Positions 8,795 to 17,401 of a DNA stretch of 64,000 nucleotides are shown here, piece by piece. Position 1 is the stretch's first letter, and each line of letters begins with the position of its first letter. This DNA is from G965247775 sp965247775 (GTDB lineage: Bacteria; Chloroflexota; Dehalococcoidia; Bin125), in the NCBI GenBank assembly GCA_965247775.1, contig OZ252031.1, positions 124,001 to 188,000 of the forward strand. Reading direction: 5' to 3'. Under the pieces are notes generated by a model. The model saw only the letters and a list, made by a program, of their open reading frames with translations, was not told the DNA's origin and did not search any database. Both the position numbers and the translations under genes were made by a program.

Positions 8795-9044
8795 AGTGGG
8801 ACGCTCCTCCTGTTGATGCCAGCCGCGCCGAGCTGGGCGCGCGCGTGCTGTGCCGGTGTTCGGCGCGCCGCTGATCCGACGGCCGCCGAGAGTCCGACCG
8901 GCAGTATCGTCAACCATGGGGGAGCAGGGCAACCGTCACGATCGCTCGGCCCCGGCCCGCCCGCGTTGCCAGGCTGCCCTGATCGCGCCACCCTGAGCCG
9001 GGACGCGCCGCTGCCCCCGCCGGCGGGGCCCGAAGGGAGCGATC

Positions 9045-9782
9045 GTGGAAGGGCTCACCCGCGAGGGGTTCGTGGCGATCCTGGCGCTGCCGGCCCGCCT
9101 GGATCGGCAGGCGGTGCGGCGTCTCGAGGACGCCTGCGCGGCCCTCGCGGACGAGGACGCCGCCAGCGAAGAAGCGGCGCGGGCCGTGCTCCTGCACGCC
9201 CCGGCGGGTTTCTGGCGTGGCTGGGCGGGAACGCCCCCGCGTCCGGAGGCGCTGCGGCCTGGCGGCGATCCCTTTGGCCCGCTCGCCGCGCTGCCTCAGC
9301 CGACGATCGTCGTGGTGGAGGGGGAGGTCCTGGATGTGGGGCTGGAGCTGGCCCTCTGCGCCGACATGCGCATCGCTCACGAGGGGGCCCGCTTCGGGCT
9401 GCCCGCCATCGGCGAAGGCGTGTTCCCCGCGGCGGGCGGACTGCAGCGGCTGGCCCGGACGGTGGGCCGATCCCGGGCGCTGCGGATCGTTCTTGCGGAC
9501 GCGCCCATTGACGCCGCCCGCGCACAGGACTGGGGCCTGATCAGCGCCCGCGCGGCCGATCCGATGGCGCAGGCCCGGGCTCTCGCGCTCCGCATCGCCG
9601 AACGAGGGCCCCTCGCGACCCGGCTCGCCAAAGAGGCCCTGCGCCGGGGCGCGGAGATGCCCCTGGACCACGCCCTGCGCTACGAAGCGGACCTCACCGT
9701 GCTCTTGCAGAGCAGCGCCGATCGCGCAGAGGGCGTGCGGGCCTTCGGTGAGAAACGATCCCCTCGCTTCCAGGGCTCCTGA
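9045..9782 (+). CDS. enoyl-CoA hydratase/isomerase family protein (divergent)
   Basis: A 245-residue crotonase-fold protein with an atypical N-terminus. The usual LNRP opening is degenerate, but VEGEVLDVGLELALCADMR and the helix GVFPAAGGLQRLARTVG are clear family features. Both classical catalytic Glu positions are changed (LPAIGEG and ALRIVLA), so hydratase activity is doubtful. The start GTG at 9045 has GAAGGGAG upstream. It opens a rightward run that continues through two small paralogous genes and another crotonase. Confidence 0.8.
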   Translation: MEGLTREGFVAILALPARLDRQAVRRLEDACAALADEDAASEEAARAVLLHAPAGFWRGWAGTPPRPEALRPGGDPFGPLAALPQPTIVVVEGEVLDVGLELALCADMRIAHEGARFGLPAIGEGVFPAAGGLQRLARTVGRSRALRIVLADAPIDAARAQDWGLISARAADPMAQARALALRIAERGPLATRLAKEALRRGAEMPLDHALRYEADLTVLLQSSADRAEGVRAFGEKRSPRFQGS

Positions 9783-9921
9783 CGTGCGCGTGGCGAGCCC
9801 TGTATCGTCGGCGGGGCGTCCTGCGCGGCCGCCACTGCGCGAGTCGGCCGCGGCCCGTGCCGGCGCGGACGCTCCGGGGCGGCCCAGTGAGGGACGCCGG
9901 TGGAGGACGAAGGAGGCGCGT

Positions 9922-10167
9922 GTGCACGTGATCCTTGATGAGGAGGAAGCCCAGTCCCTCCTGCAGCTCATCACGGCTCAGGTCATTGACCAGGTGGAAC
10001 TCGACGAGGAATCCGTCAAACAGATCCGCGAGTGGCGCACCCGCATGGAGCGCGGCAGCGCCTCCCTGCTGGAGTTCGCGGCCGCGCTCAACGACCACCT
10101 CGGCAACACGGTGGACGAGGAACTGAAGCGGACCATCCGGCGGCGCGACTACTTCCGGACGAGTTGA
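9922..10167 (+). CDS. small helical protein of unknown function, paralog A
   Basis: An 81-residue protein starting at GTG 9922 after a strong AGGAGG site. It is probably all helical. Landmarks are an acidic start (ILDEEEAQSLLQLI), QVIDQVEL, QIREWRTRM and a basic end (KRTIRRRDYF). It aligns end to end with the next gene: E-x3-L-x2-L-h-x2-Q, then IR-x-W, then an Asn-containing helix, then IR+xD. The two look like a tandem duplication. I do not recognise the family. The setting between crotonase genes suggests a link to acyl-CoA metabolism, but that is only context. Confidence 0.7.
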   Translation: MHVILDEEEAQSLLQLITAQVIDQVELDEESVKQIREWRTRMERGSASLLEFAAALNDHLGNTVDEELKRTIRRRDYFRTS

Positions 10168-10217
10168 GCGCCCCCCCGGCGCCCCAACCCCTGAGCCGAT
10201 CCGCAAGCGAGGCAGCT

Positions 10218-10460
10218 ATGGTCACCATCGATTTCAACGTTGACGAATCCTGGGAGCTGATGTCCTTGGTCGTCAATCAGATGCTGGAGGAGATCACGAT
10301 CGGCAAGGGCGACCGGGCCAAGATCCGCCGCTGGAAATCGTCTGAGATGCGCACGAGCGGCGAGGATATGCGCGCCCTGGGCGAGAAGATCAATGCGGAT
10401 ATCAGCCGTCTCTGGGACGTGCGCCGCAAAGGCGAGATCCGCAAGCCGGACTGGCGCTGA
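10218..10460 (+). CDS. small helical protein of unknown function, paralog B
   Basis: An 80-residue partner of the preceding gene, starting at ATG 10218 and ending 24 nt before the next crotonase. Shared positions with paralog A include the ESWELMSLVVNQ helix, AKIRRWKSSEMRTSG (paralog A: KQIREWRTRMERGS), an Asn in EKINADI and the ending EIRKPDW. Divergence is high, so the duplication is old or the proteins have specialised, for example as a heterodimer. No catalytic or metal-binding signature is visible. Confidence 0.7.
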   Translation: MVTIDFNVDESWELMSLVVNQMLEEITIGKGDRAKIRRWKSSEMRTSGEDMRALGEKINADISRLWDVRRKGEIRKPDWR

Positions 10461-10484
10461 CGCGGCTCCGACGGCGCTCTTCTC

Positions 10485-11195
10485 GTGCCCCCGGCTGCGA
10501 CGGTCCGCTACGAAAAGCCAGCCACGGGCGTGGCCTGGATCACGCTCGCCCGTCCTGGGGCGCTGAACGCGATCAATCTCGCCATGCGAGACGAACTCTG
10601 GACCTACTGCCAGGCCGCCGTCGCCGACCCGGACGTCCGCGTGCTCGGCTTCCGAGGCCTGGGCCGCGCCTTCTCCGCCGGCGCCGACGTGACCGAGTTC
10701 GGCAGCGCCCCCAGCCTGATCGCGGCACGTGAGGCGCGTCGGCAGCGCGACCTCTGGGCGCTGCTGGAGCGGCTGCCTCTGATCACCATTGCCGCGCTGC
10801 ACGGCGATTGCTACGGTGCCGGGATCGAACTGCCGCTCTACTGCGACCTCCGCCTGGCCGCCGCGGACACGCGCATCGCGCTGCCAGAGGTGGGGTTGGG
10901 CTACATCCCTTCCGCCGGCGGTACCCAGATGCTGCCCCGCCTCGCGTCTCCCGGCGTCGCTGCCGCGCTGGTCCTGAGCGGTGACCCCATCGACGCTGCA
11001 CAGGCGTTGCGGTGGGGCTTGCTGCGGGAGATCGTCCCGAGGGAGGCCTTGTGGCCCCGGGCCGAGGCTGTCGCCCGCGAGATCGCCGCCCGCGATACCG
11101 CTACCCTGACGGCTGCCGCCTTGGCGGTGCGGCGGGGGCTCGACCTCCCGCTTGCTGAGGCCATCGCGCAAGACGCGCTGACGGCGGCGGGCTAA
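10485..11195 (+). CDS. enoyl-CoA hydratase/isomerase family protein
   Basis: A 236-residue crotonase-fold protein, the most canonical of the four here. It opens with WITLARPGALNAIN, has GRAFSAGADVTEFG for the oxyanion hole and GDCYGAGIELPLYCD for CoA binding. LPEVGLGYIPSAGGTQ keeps the first catalytic Glu. The second Glu position is Ala (AAALVLSGD), as in isomerases and some other members. The start is GTG 10485 without a clear ribosome site, 24 nt after the previous stop, so translation probably continues from the upstream cistron. Confidence 0.88.
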   Translation: MPPAATVRYEKPATGVAWITLARPGALNAINLAMRDELWTYCQAAVADPDVRVLGFRGLGRAFSAGADVTEFGSAPSLIAAREARRQRDLWALLERLPLITIAALHGDCYGAGIELPLYCDLRLAAADTRIALPEVGLGYIPSAGGTQMLPRLASPGVAAALVLSGDPIDAAQALRWGLLREIVPREALWPRAEAVAREIAARDTATLTAAALAVRRGLDLPLAEAIAQDALTAAG

Positions 11196-11282
11196 CGAAT
11201 CGCCGCCGCCCGGCTCGCCGCTCGCTCCAGCGAGTTGGTCGCGCGCCAGAGGAATCAGGGGCGAATCAGGGAAAGGGCTCCC

Positions 11283-11708
11283 ATGCCGAACCTGCTGGAG
11301 AAGACCTGGACGAGCATGCACCGGGGCATCTATCGGCTGAGCGGCGGTCGGGTGATGGGCAGCTTCGACGGCATGCCCGTCCTGATGCTGACCACCACCG
11401 GGCGCCGGAGTGGAAAGGCCCGCACGACGCCGTTGATGTACGTCGAAGAGAACGAGACGTATGCCGTGGTGGGCTCGGCCGCGGGGCGTCCGCAGCATCC
11501 GGCCTGGTTCCTGAACCTCCAAACGTCCCCAGGGGCCACCGTCCGCATTGGCAAGGAGACGCGGCGGGTGCGGGCTCGCGTCGCGGATGGAGCGGAACGC
11601 GAGCGCCTTTTCGGCGCGTTCAAGACCACCGCCAAGCGCTACGCGGGCTACGAGCAAAAGACCGCTCGCCGTATCCCCGTCGTCATCCTGGAGCCCGCGA
11701 GCAACTGA
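11283..11708 (+). CDS. nitroreductase/deazaflavin-dependent oxidoreductase family protein
   Basis: A 141-residue split-beta-barrel protein of the F420-binding Ddn-like family (DUF385). Typical features are the basic N-terminal helix, VLMLTTTGRRSGKARTTPL, a YAVVGSAAG strand and HPAWFLNLQ. Relatives bind deazaflavin F420 and reduce diverse organic compounds. Whether this organism makes F420 cannot be seen here. The ATG at 11283 follows GGGAAAGGG. It stands between the crotonase run and the acyl-CoA synthetase. Confidence 0.85.
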   Translation: MPNLLEKTWTSMHRGIYRLSGGRVMGSFDGMPVLMLTTTGRRSGKARTTPLMYVEENETYAVVGSAAGRPQHPAWFLNLQTSPGATVRIGKETRRVRARVADGAERERLFGAFKTTAKRYAGYEQKTARRIPVVILEPASN

Positions 11709-11809
11709 TTGGGCCCGGTTGCCCGGTACGCTGGACGGCGGCGCGGCCACCCGCTAGACAGCTGAGGCGCAGGGGCTGGGCGTCGCGGCGGGCCGCGCGG
11801 GAGGAATGA

Positions 11810-13372
11810 ATGAACACAGCGGAGTTTCTGGACATCTCCGCGGCGGTGGTGCCCGAGCGCGCGGCGCTGATTACCGGCGCGGGCGTACAAACCTACGCGG
11901 AGATGACCCAGGACGTGACCAAGCTGGCAAACGCCTTGCAGGCGCTGGGGCTGGGCAAAGGCGACCATCTGGGCGTGATGTCCGTCAATTCCTCCCAGTA
12001 CGTCGTCACCTACTACGCCTGCGCCAAGCTGGGCGTGACCTTCGTGCCGCTGAACTATCGCGCCAAGGCGGAAGAGCTGGAATACATGATCAACACCGCC
12101 GAGGCCAAGGCGCTCTTCCTCTCGGAGCGCTACCAGGACCTCGTTGAAGCCATCCGCCCCAACATCCCGAGCGTGCGGCACTTCGTCGCGTTCGAGTCGC
12201 CGCGCGAAGGCCAGCTCCATTACCCGGACGTCGTTGCCGCCGGCTCCGACGACTTCCTCTACAGCGAACTCGACGACGACGACGCCACGATCATCATCTA
12301 CACCTCCGGCACCACCGCCATGCCCAAGGGCGTCGAAGTCACGTATCAGGACCTCACGGTCTACGTGACGAACACGATGGCCCCCGCCGACCCCAGCGCG
12401 GACCACGACAAGACCCTGCTCAGCGTGCCGCTGTTCCACATCGCCGGGGCGACCGCCATGGTGTCGTCCATTTGGGGAGGGCGCACGCTGGTCATCCTGC
12501 CGCAGTTCACGCCCGAGGATTGGATGCAGGCCGTGGATACCCACGGCGTGACCCACAGCATGGTGGTCCCCACCATGATCAAACGCGTGATGGACCACCC
12601 CGCGTTTCCCAGGTTCCGGGGCGACTCCCTCAAGCTCCTCGCCTACGGCGCCGCGCCCATGCCGTACGAGGTCGTCCGGCGCGCCATCGACGTGTTCGAC
12701 TGCGGCCTCATGAACGCGTACGGCCAGACGGAGTCCACATCCGCCGTCACCTTCCTCGGCCCAGACGACCACCGCTTGGAGGGCAGCGCCGCCGAGGTGG
12801 AGATCAAGGAGCGCCGCCTGCGCTCCGTGGGCAAGGTCATGGACGACGTGGACCTCTCCATCCAGGCCCCCGACGGCACCCACCTGCCCGCTGGCTCGGA
12901 GGGCGAGATCTGCGTCCTCTCGGCGCGCACTATGAAGGGCTACTATAAGCAGGAAGACGCGACGCAAGAGGCCATTCGCGACGGCTGGCTGCACACTGGC
13001 GACGTTGGCTACCTCGACGATGAGGGCTACCTCTTCATCACCGGTCGTACGAAGGACCTGATCATCCGCGGCGGCGAGAACATCGCCCCGGGCGAGATCG
13101 AGCAGGTGCTGGAGGATCATCCCGCCATCGAGGAAGCGGCCGTCATCGGCGTGCCCGACCAGGAGCTGGGCGAGGCGGTCAAGGCCGTCGTCGTTCCCGC
13201 TCGCGGGCGGACGATCACCCTGGACGAGGTGCGCGATTTCTGCAAAGGCCGCCTTGCCAGCTACAAGGCGCCCGGCTACCTGACCGTTACCGGCGAGCTG
13301 CCCCGCAACCACATGGGCAAGCTGCTCAAGAACGACCTGCGCAAACTGCACGGCGGAGCCGACAACCACTAG
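11810..13372 (+). CDS. AMP-forming acyl-CoA synthetase (class I adenylate-forming)
   Basis: A 520-residue enzyme that activates a carboxylic acid to its acyl-CoA through an acyl-adenylate. The P-loop-like motif IIYTSGTTAMPKGV lies near residue 163, the A5-type motif MNAYGQTE near residue 301, and the hinge DEGYLFITGRTKDLIIRGGENI near residue 402. The C-terminal catalytic Lys lies in NHMGKLLKNDL. The start ATG at 11810 follows GGGAGGA. Position just upstream of the EtfD-like gene and etfBA suggests supply of acyl-CoAs for dehydrogenation. The chain length or aromatic nature of the substrate is not predictable. Confidence 0.93.
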   Translation: MNTAEFLDISAAVVPERAALITGAGVQTYAEMTQDVTKLANALQALGLGKGDHLGVMSVNSSQYVVTYYACAKLGVTFVPLNYRAKAEELEYMINTAEAKALFLSERYQDLVEAIRPNIPSVRHFVAFESPREGQLHYPDVVAAGSDDFLYSELDDDDATIIIYTSGTTAMPKGVEVTYQDLTVYVTNTMAPADPSADHDKTLLSVPLFHIAGATAMVSSIWGGRTLVILPQFTPEDWMQAVDTHGVTHSMVVPTMIKRVMDHPAFPRFRGDSLKLLAYGAAPMPYEVVRRAIDVFDCGLMNAYGQTESTSAVTFLGPDDHRLEGSAAEVEIKERRLRSVGKVMDDVDLSIQAPDGTHLPAGSEGEICVLSARTMKGYYKQEDATQEAIRDGWLHTGDVGYLDDEGYLFITGRTKDLIIRGGENIAPGEIEQVLEDHPAIEEAAVIGVPDQELGEAVKAVVVPARGRTITLDEVRDFCKGRLASYKAPGYLTVTGELPRNHMGKLLKNDLRKLHGGADNH

Positions 13373-13418
13373 CCCGGTGCGGCGGAGGCCGCGGGGAGTC
13401 CAGCGAGGTGAACGTCAC

Positions 13419-15734
13419 GTGAGCGCGGCAGCCCCCCCGCCGCGCGGCCCGATCCCGATCTTCCGCCCCTCCCGGGGCCGGACGGGTGAGAGCGCCGCAC
13501 CGATCGGCCCCACCGCGGCTGCGCCGGGCCGCTCACGATCGGCCCCGCTGCGGCGGAGCAAGCGCGTGGCCGGGCTGGCCATCCCGCTTTGGATTCCGCT
13601 CGCGGGGCTGGGTCTGGTGAGCGCCGTTGAGACCGGCCGGATCGACGGGCCGCACCGCGAGATCTTCTTCAACATCGACAACTTCTGGGTGCTCTACGCC
13701 CTGCTGCCCGTGGCCATCGTGATTGTGGGCTACGGCCTCCTGCGACGAGCCCGCGTGTGGCGCCTGGGCCGGGCGGACTTCACCTTCGACAACCCCCGGG
13801 CGCGGCTGCGCCGCGCGCTCCGCGGCGGCGCCGGCACCGAACGCGTGCTGCGTGATCGGTACTCCGGCATCATGCACCTCTGCATCATGTCCAGCATGAT
13901 CGTGCTCTTTCTCGTCACCGCGCTGCTCGCGATCGATGACTACCTGCCGGACGACAAGGTCCGCATCCTCGTCGGCGACCGCTACCTGGGTTACTCGCTG
14001 GTGGGCGACGTCTTCGGCCTGATCGGCATCGTCGGGGTCGGCATGGCTATCGCCCATCGCTGGGTGCGCCCCCGCACCGCCTGGTTGCCGAGCTACGAGG
14101 ACAAGCTCATCGTGGGCGGGCTGGGGGTACTGCTGATCACGGGCTTCTTCGTGGAGGGGCTGCGCATCCAGACCTCCGAGATCGACGCCAACCCGGGCTG
14201 GTCCTATTGGTCGCCGGTGGGCTTCGTCGTCGCGGAGCTGTTCTCCGACGCCAACCCGGCCGCACTCCTGGAGGCGCACCAGGCGCTCTGGTGGTTCCAT
14301 ATGGTGGCCGCGCTCAGCTGGATCAGCCTGCTGGGCTTCAGCAAGCTCAATCATCTCGTCCTGGCGCCAGTCAACGCGTTCCTTAAGAGCACGGGGTCCA
14401 GTGGCAAGCTTCCTCTCATCGCCAACATCGAGGAGCAGGAGCACTTCGGCGCGAGTCAGCTGGAGCACTTCACGCAGAAGCAGCTCTTCGAACTGGACGT
14501 CTGCGTGCGCTGCGGGCGTTGCACGGACAGCTGCCCGGCCGATATCGCCGGCCAACCGCTCTCACCGATGCACATCATTCAGGATCTCAAGACCTACGCG
14601 ACCGACGTGGGGGAGCGTAAAGCGGCCAACCTCGCCCGTGGGCGTCCCATCGACGAGGGCCTGGAAGGCACCCCCGTCATGGTTGGCGAAGTCATCCGCG
14701 ACGAGTCGCTGTGGGCCTGCCGGACCTGCGGCGCGTGCGTGCAGGAATGCCCCGTCTTCATCGAGCACATCCCCACCATCGTGGACATGCGCCGCAGCCT
14801 GGTCATGGAGGAGGCGCGCATGCCGGACACGGTGCAGGCCACGCTGGAGACACTGGAGCGCCAGGGTCACCCGTGGCGTGGCACGCCCCATACCCGCGAG
14901 TCCTGGATGGAGGACTTGGACGTTCCCCTCTGGACGGGCGAACAGGAGTACCTGTATTTCGTGGGCTGCACGGGGGCGCTCGTCGACCGTGTGCAGCCGG
15001 TGACGCGCGCCGTGGTGCGGCTCCTGCGGGACGCCGGTGTCAGCTTCGGCGTGCTCGCCGGTCAGGAGACCTGCAACGGCGATCCTGCCCGTCGGCTGGG
15101 CAACGAGTACCTGTTCCAGATCCTGGCGGAGGGTCTCATCGCGACGTTGAACGAGGGCGGCGTCACGAAGATCGTTACCCACTGCCCGCACTGCTTCAAC
15201 ACCTTCAAGAACGAGTATCCGGACCTTGGCGGCCACTATGAGGTGGTCCATCACAGCGCGCTGCTGGAGCGGCTCCTGGTGGAGGGCAGGCTGGCGCCGC
15301 GCGCCGGCGGCGCGGCGCAGACGGTGACGTTCCACGACTCGTGCTACCTGGGCCGCCACAACAATCTCTACGAGGCGCCCCGCAACATCCTGCAGCGCAT
15401 CCCCAACGTGACGTTGGTGGAGATGCCGCGCAACCGCGAGAAGGGGCTGTGTTGCGGCGCGGGTGGCGGCAATATGTGGATGGAGGAAGCTGGCCGGGCG
15501 CGCGTTAACGAGCTGCGGGTGACGGAAGCCATCGACACGGGGGCCGGCGCGGCCTGTACAGCCTGCCCCTTCTGCATTCAGATGTTCGACGCGGGGATCG
15601 GTAGCGTGCAGATGGCGGCGGAGGAGGACCAGCGCCTGGGCGTCTTCGACGTCGTGGAGTTCCTCGATGTCGCCGTTTCCGGCGCACCGACGGAGCCCAT
15701 CCCCGCCACGGATACGGCCGGGAGTGAAAGCTAG
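13419..15734 (+). CDS. membrane iron-sulfur oxidoreductase, EtfD-like (probable ETF:quinone dehydrogenase)
   Basis: A 771-residue fusion. An N-terminal membrane domain of about five to six helices (roughly residues 50-300) resembles the nitrate-reductase-gamma/HdrE cytochrome b type. Two 4Fe-4S motifs follow, CVRCGRCTDSCP near 362 and CRTCGACVQECP near 434. Two CCG-type domains then carry CTG, HCPHCF, CCGAGGGN and CTACPFC. Proteins of this layout next to etf genes pass electrons from reduced electron-transfer flavoprotein to menaquinone, so this is the likely respiratory exit for the acyl-CoA dehydrogenases here. GTG 13419 is preferred (GAGGTGA upstream); GTG 13377 is an alternative. The N-terminal 45 residues are Pro/Arg-rich and disordered. 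Confidence 0.88.
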   Translation: MSAAAPPPRGPIPIFRPSRGRTGESAAPIGPTAAAPGRSRSAPLRRSKRVAGLAIPLWIPLAGLGLVSAVETGRIDGPHREIFFNIDNFWVLYALLPVAIVIVGYGLLRRARVWRLGRADFTFDNPRARLRRALRGGAGTERVLRDRYSGIMHLCIMSSMIVLFLVTALLAIDDYLPDDKVRILVGDRYLGYSLVGDVFGLIGIVGVGMAIAHRWVRPRTAWLPSYEDKLIVGGLGVLLITGFFVEGLRIQTSEIDANPGWSYWSPVGFVVAELFSDANPAALLEAHQALWWFHMVAALSWISLLGFSKLNHLVLAPVNAFLKSTGSSGKLPLIANIEEQEHFGASQLEHFTQKQLFELDVCVRCGRCTDSCPADIAGQPLSPMHIIQDLKTYATDVGERKAANLARGRPIDEGLEGTPVMVGEVIRDESLWACRTCGACVQECPVFIEHIPTIVDMRRSLVMEEARMPDTVQATLETLERQGHPWRGTPHTRESWMEDLDVPLWTGEQEYLYFVGCTGALVDRVQPVTRAVVRLLRDAGVSFGVLAGQETCNGDPARRLGNEYLFQILAEGLIATLNEGGVTKIVTHCPHCFNTFKNEYPDLGGHYEVVHHSALLERLLVEGRLAPRAGGAAQTVTFHDSCYLGRHNNLYEAPRNILQRIPNVTLVEMPRNREKGLCCGAGGGNMWMEEAGRARVNELRVTEAIDTGAGAACTACPFCIQMFDAGIGSVQMAAEEDQRLGVFDVVEFLDVAVSGAPTEPIPATDTAGSES

Positions 15735-15739
15735 CGCGC

Positions 15740-16459
15740 ATGTCACGGGTCGAGGTCAACGGCGTCCAGCTGGAGTACACGGTCAGCGGCCAGGGCCCCC
15801 ACGTGATTCAGATCCCGGGCGCCCTAAGCGGCAAGGAGGGTGACGCTGCGGCCACCCCGGGCCTGGCCGAGCACTACACGGTGATCGACTACGACCGCCG
15901 CGGCTACGGTGGCAGCGATCGCCCCCAGCAGACCGACACCCTCGACGTCTGGGTGGCCGACAGCGTGGCCCTCCTGGACGTCTCGGCATCGAGCGCACGC
16001 ACGTGCGCGGCGGGTCGATGGGCAGCACCGTCGCGTTGCGCTACGCCACCATGCACCCCGATCGGGCCGAGGGCCTCGTTCTGAGCGGCTGCACCCGGCC
16101 CTGATGCAGGCGGTTCAGGATGTGGCCCAGCGCAACGTCAGCGTCGACGTCTTCAGCGACGCCTGCGACCTGCTCACGAACGTCGACGTCACCGCCGACC
16201 TCCCTCGAGTCACTGCTCCCACCCCCATCATGGTGGGCGACGAAGACGCCCACCCCCCCGCCGACCAGGGGCCCGAGGGGGCCGGAGGGCGCTACATTGA
16301 CGCTACCTCGTCAACACCCGCTTCCGGGAGATCGCCGACAGCGGTCACGCCAACCTGCTCGACAACCTGGAGGTCTCCAACCGGCACGTCGTCGACTTCC
16401 TGGCCCGTGTAGACGCGGGCGAAGGAAGGCTTGGCGCCGGCCGCACGATCCTTCCGTAA
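15740..16459 (+). pseudogene. alpha/beta hydrolase, broken by frameshifts
   Basis: The frame from ATG 15740 encodes an alpha/beta-hydrolase start (VIQIPGALSG, VIDYDRRGYGGSDRP). It then leaves phase near 15985, where the next frame continues as GIERTHVRGGSMGSTVALRY with the nucleophile elbow GGSMGS. A stop follows that segment near 16104. Later pieces appear in other phases: PTPIMVGDEDAHPP (acid region) and REIADSGHANLLDN (catalytic His), ending at TAA 16457-16459. At least three disruptions are needed, so the gene is probably dead, unless the region is badly sequenced. It separates the EtfD-like gene from etfB. Confidence 0.8.
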
Positions 16460-16568
16460 CCCCGGCGTTTGATTCAGCCGCCCAGACCGCGTGAGAATGC
16501 CTGCGGCGTGGGCTCCGCCGCGCCGCTCGGGCGCAGGTGTCATTGCGCCCCTCGCGTGAGGAGAAGCC

Positions 16569-17375
16569 ATGGACGCCATTGTCTGCGTCAAGCAAATCCC
16601 CGATCCCGAGACCCCCGCCGCGGCCTTCAAGCTCGACGAAGCGGCAATGCAGGTGATCGAGGCGCCCGGCGTCTCGCCCGTCATCAACCCGTTCGACCAA
16701 CAGGGCGTCGAGGCCGCGCTGCGCCTGCGCGAAGCCGCCGGCGACGAGGGCACGATCCATATCCTCTCCCTCGGCCCCGACTCCGCCCGCGACGCGATCA
16801 AGACCGGCCTCGCCATGGGCGCGGACGAGGGGTACCAGCTCTCCGACCCCGCCTTCGAGGGCGGCGACGCCTGGAGCACCGGTCTCGCGCTCTCCCGGGC
16901 GATCGGGAAGATCGGCCTGCCGGATGTGATCATCTTCGGCCGCCAGGCGGCCGACTTCGACCAGGGCGCCACCGGTAGCGTGGTCGCGGAGATCCTCAGC
17001 CTTCCCTCCGCGACCGTGCTGCGCTCCGTCGACTACGCGAACGGGCTGATCCGCGTCTCCCGCGTCGTCTCCGACGGCTACGAGAGAATCACCCTGCCGA
17101 CGCCTTGCCTGCTCACGATCAGCAACGAACTCGGCGATCCGCGCTACCCACAACTGCGCCAGATCATGCAGGCGGCCAAGAAGCAGGTCACCGTCTGGGG
17201 CCCCGCCGACATCGGCCTGGAGCCGGGGGAAGCGGGCGCCGCCGGCGCGCGGGTCAAGATGCACGCCCTGTTCCAGCCCCAGAACGAAACCGCATGCGAG
17301 TTCATCGAAGCGGACACGGCCGAGGAGAAGGCCGCGCAACTCGCCCGGCGCCTGCGCGCAGCCAAGCTGCTCTAG
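16569..17375 (+). CDS. etfB: electron transfer flavoprotein subunit beta
   Basis: A 268-residue EtfB. The family opening CVKQIPDPE is followed by VINPFDQQGVEAALRLRE, AIKTGLAMGADEGY and the AMP-binding region FGRQAADFDQGATGS. It dimerises with EtfA, encoded 26 nt downstream, and carries electrons from acyl-CoA dehydrogenases to the membrane dehydrogenase. The ATG at 16569 has a GAGGAGA site. The VAEILSLPSATV segment matches the classical (non-bifurcating) beta-subunit layout, though this alone does not exclude bifurcation. Confidence 0.95.
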   Translation: MDAIVCVKQIPDPETPAAAFKLDEAAMQVIEAPGVSPVINPFDQQGVEAALRLREAAGDEGTIHILSLGPDSARDAIKTGLAMGADEGYQLSDPAFEGGDAWSTGLALSRAIGKIGLPDVIIFGRQAADFDQGATGSVVAEILSLPSATVLRSVDYANGLIRVSRVVSDGYERITLPTPCLLTISNELGDPRYPQLRQIMQAAKKQVTVWGPADIGLEPGEAGAAGARVKMHALFQPQNETACEFIEADTAEEKAAQLARRLRAAKLL

Positions 17376-17401
17376 GGCCGGCCGGCGGGAAGGACGATCC
17401 C

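Noticed and set aside
8916..8996. A 26-codon leaderless frame after TATCGT in the divergent crotonase gap
   Set aside because: Spacing to the box is 5 nt, the peptide has no recognisable features and it may be chance.
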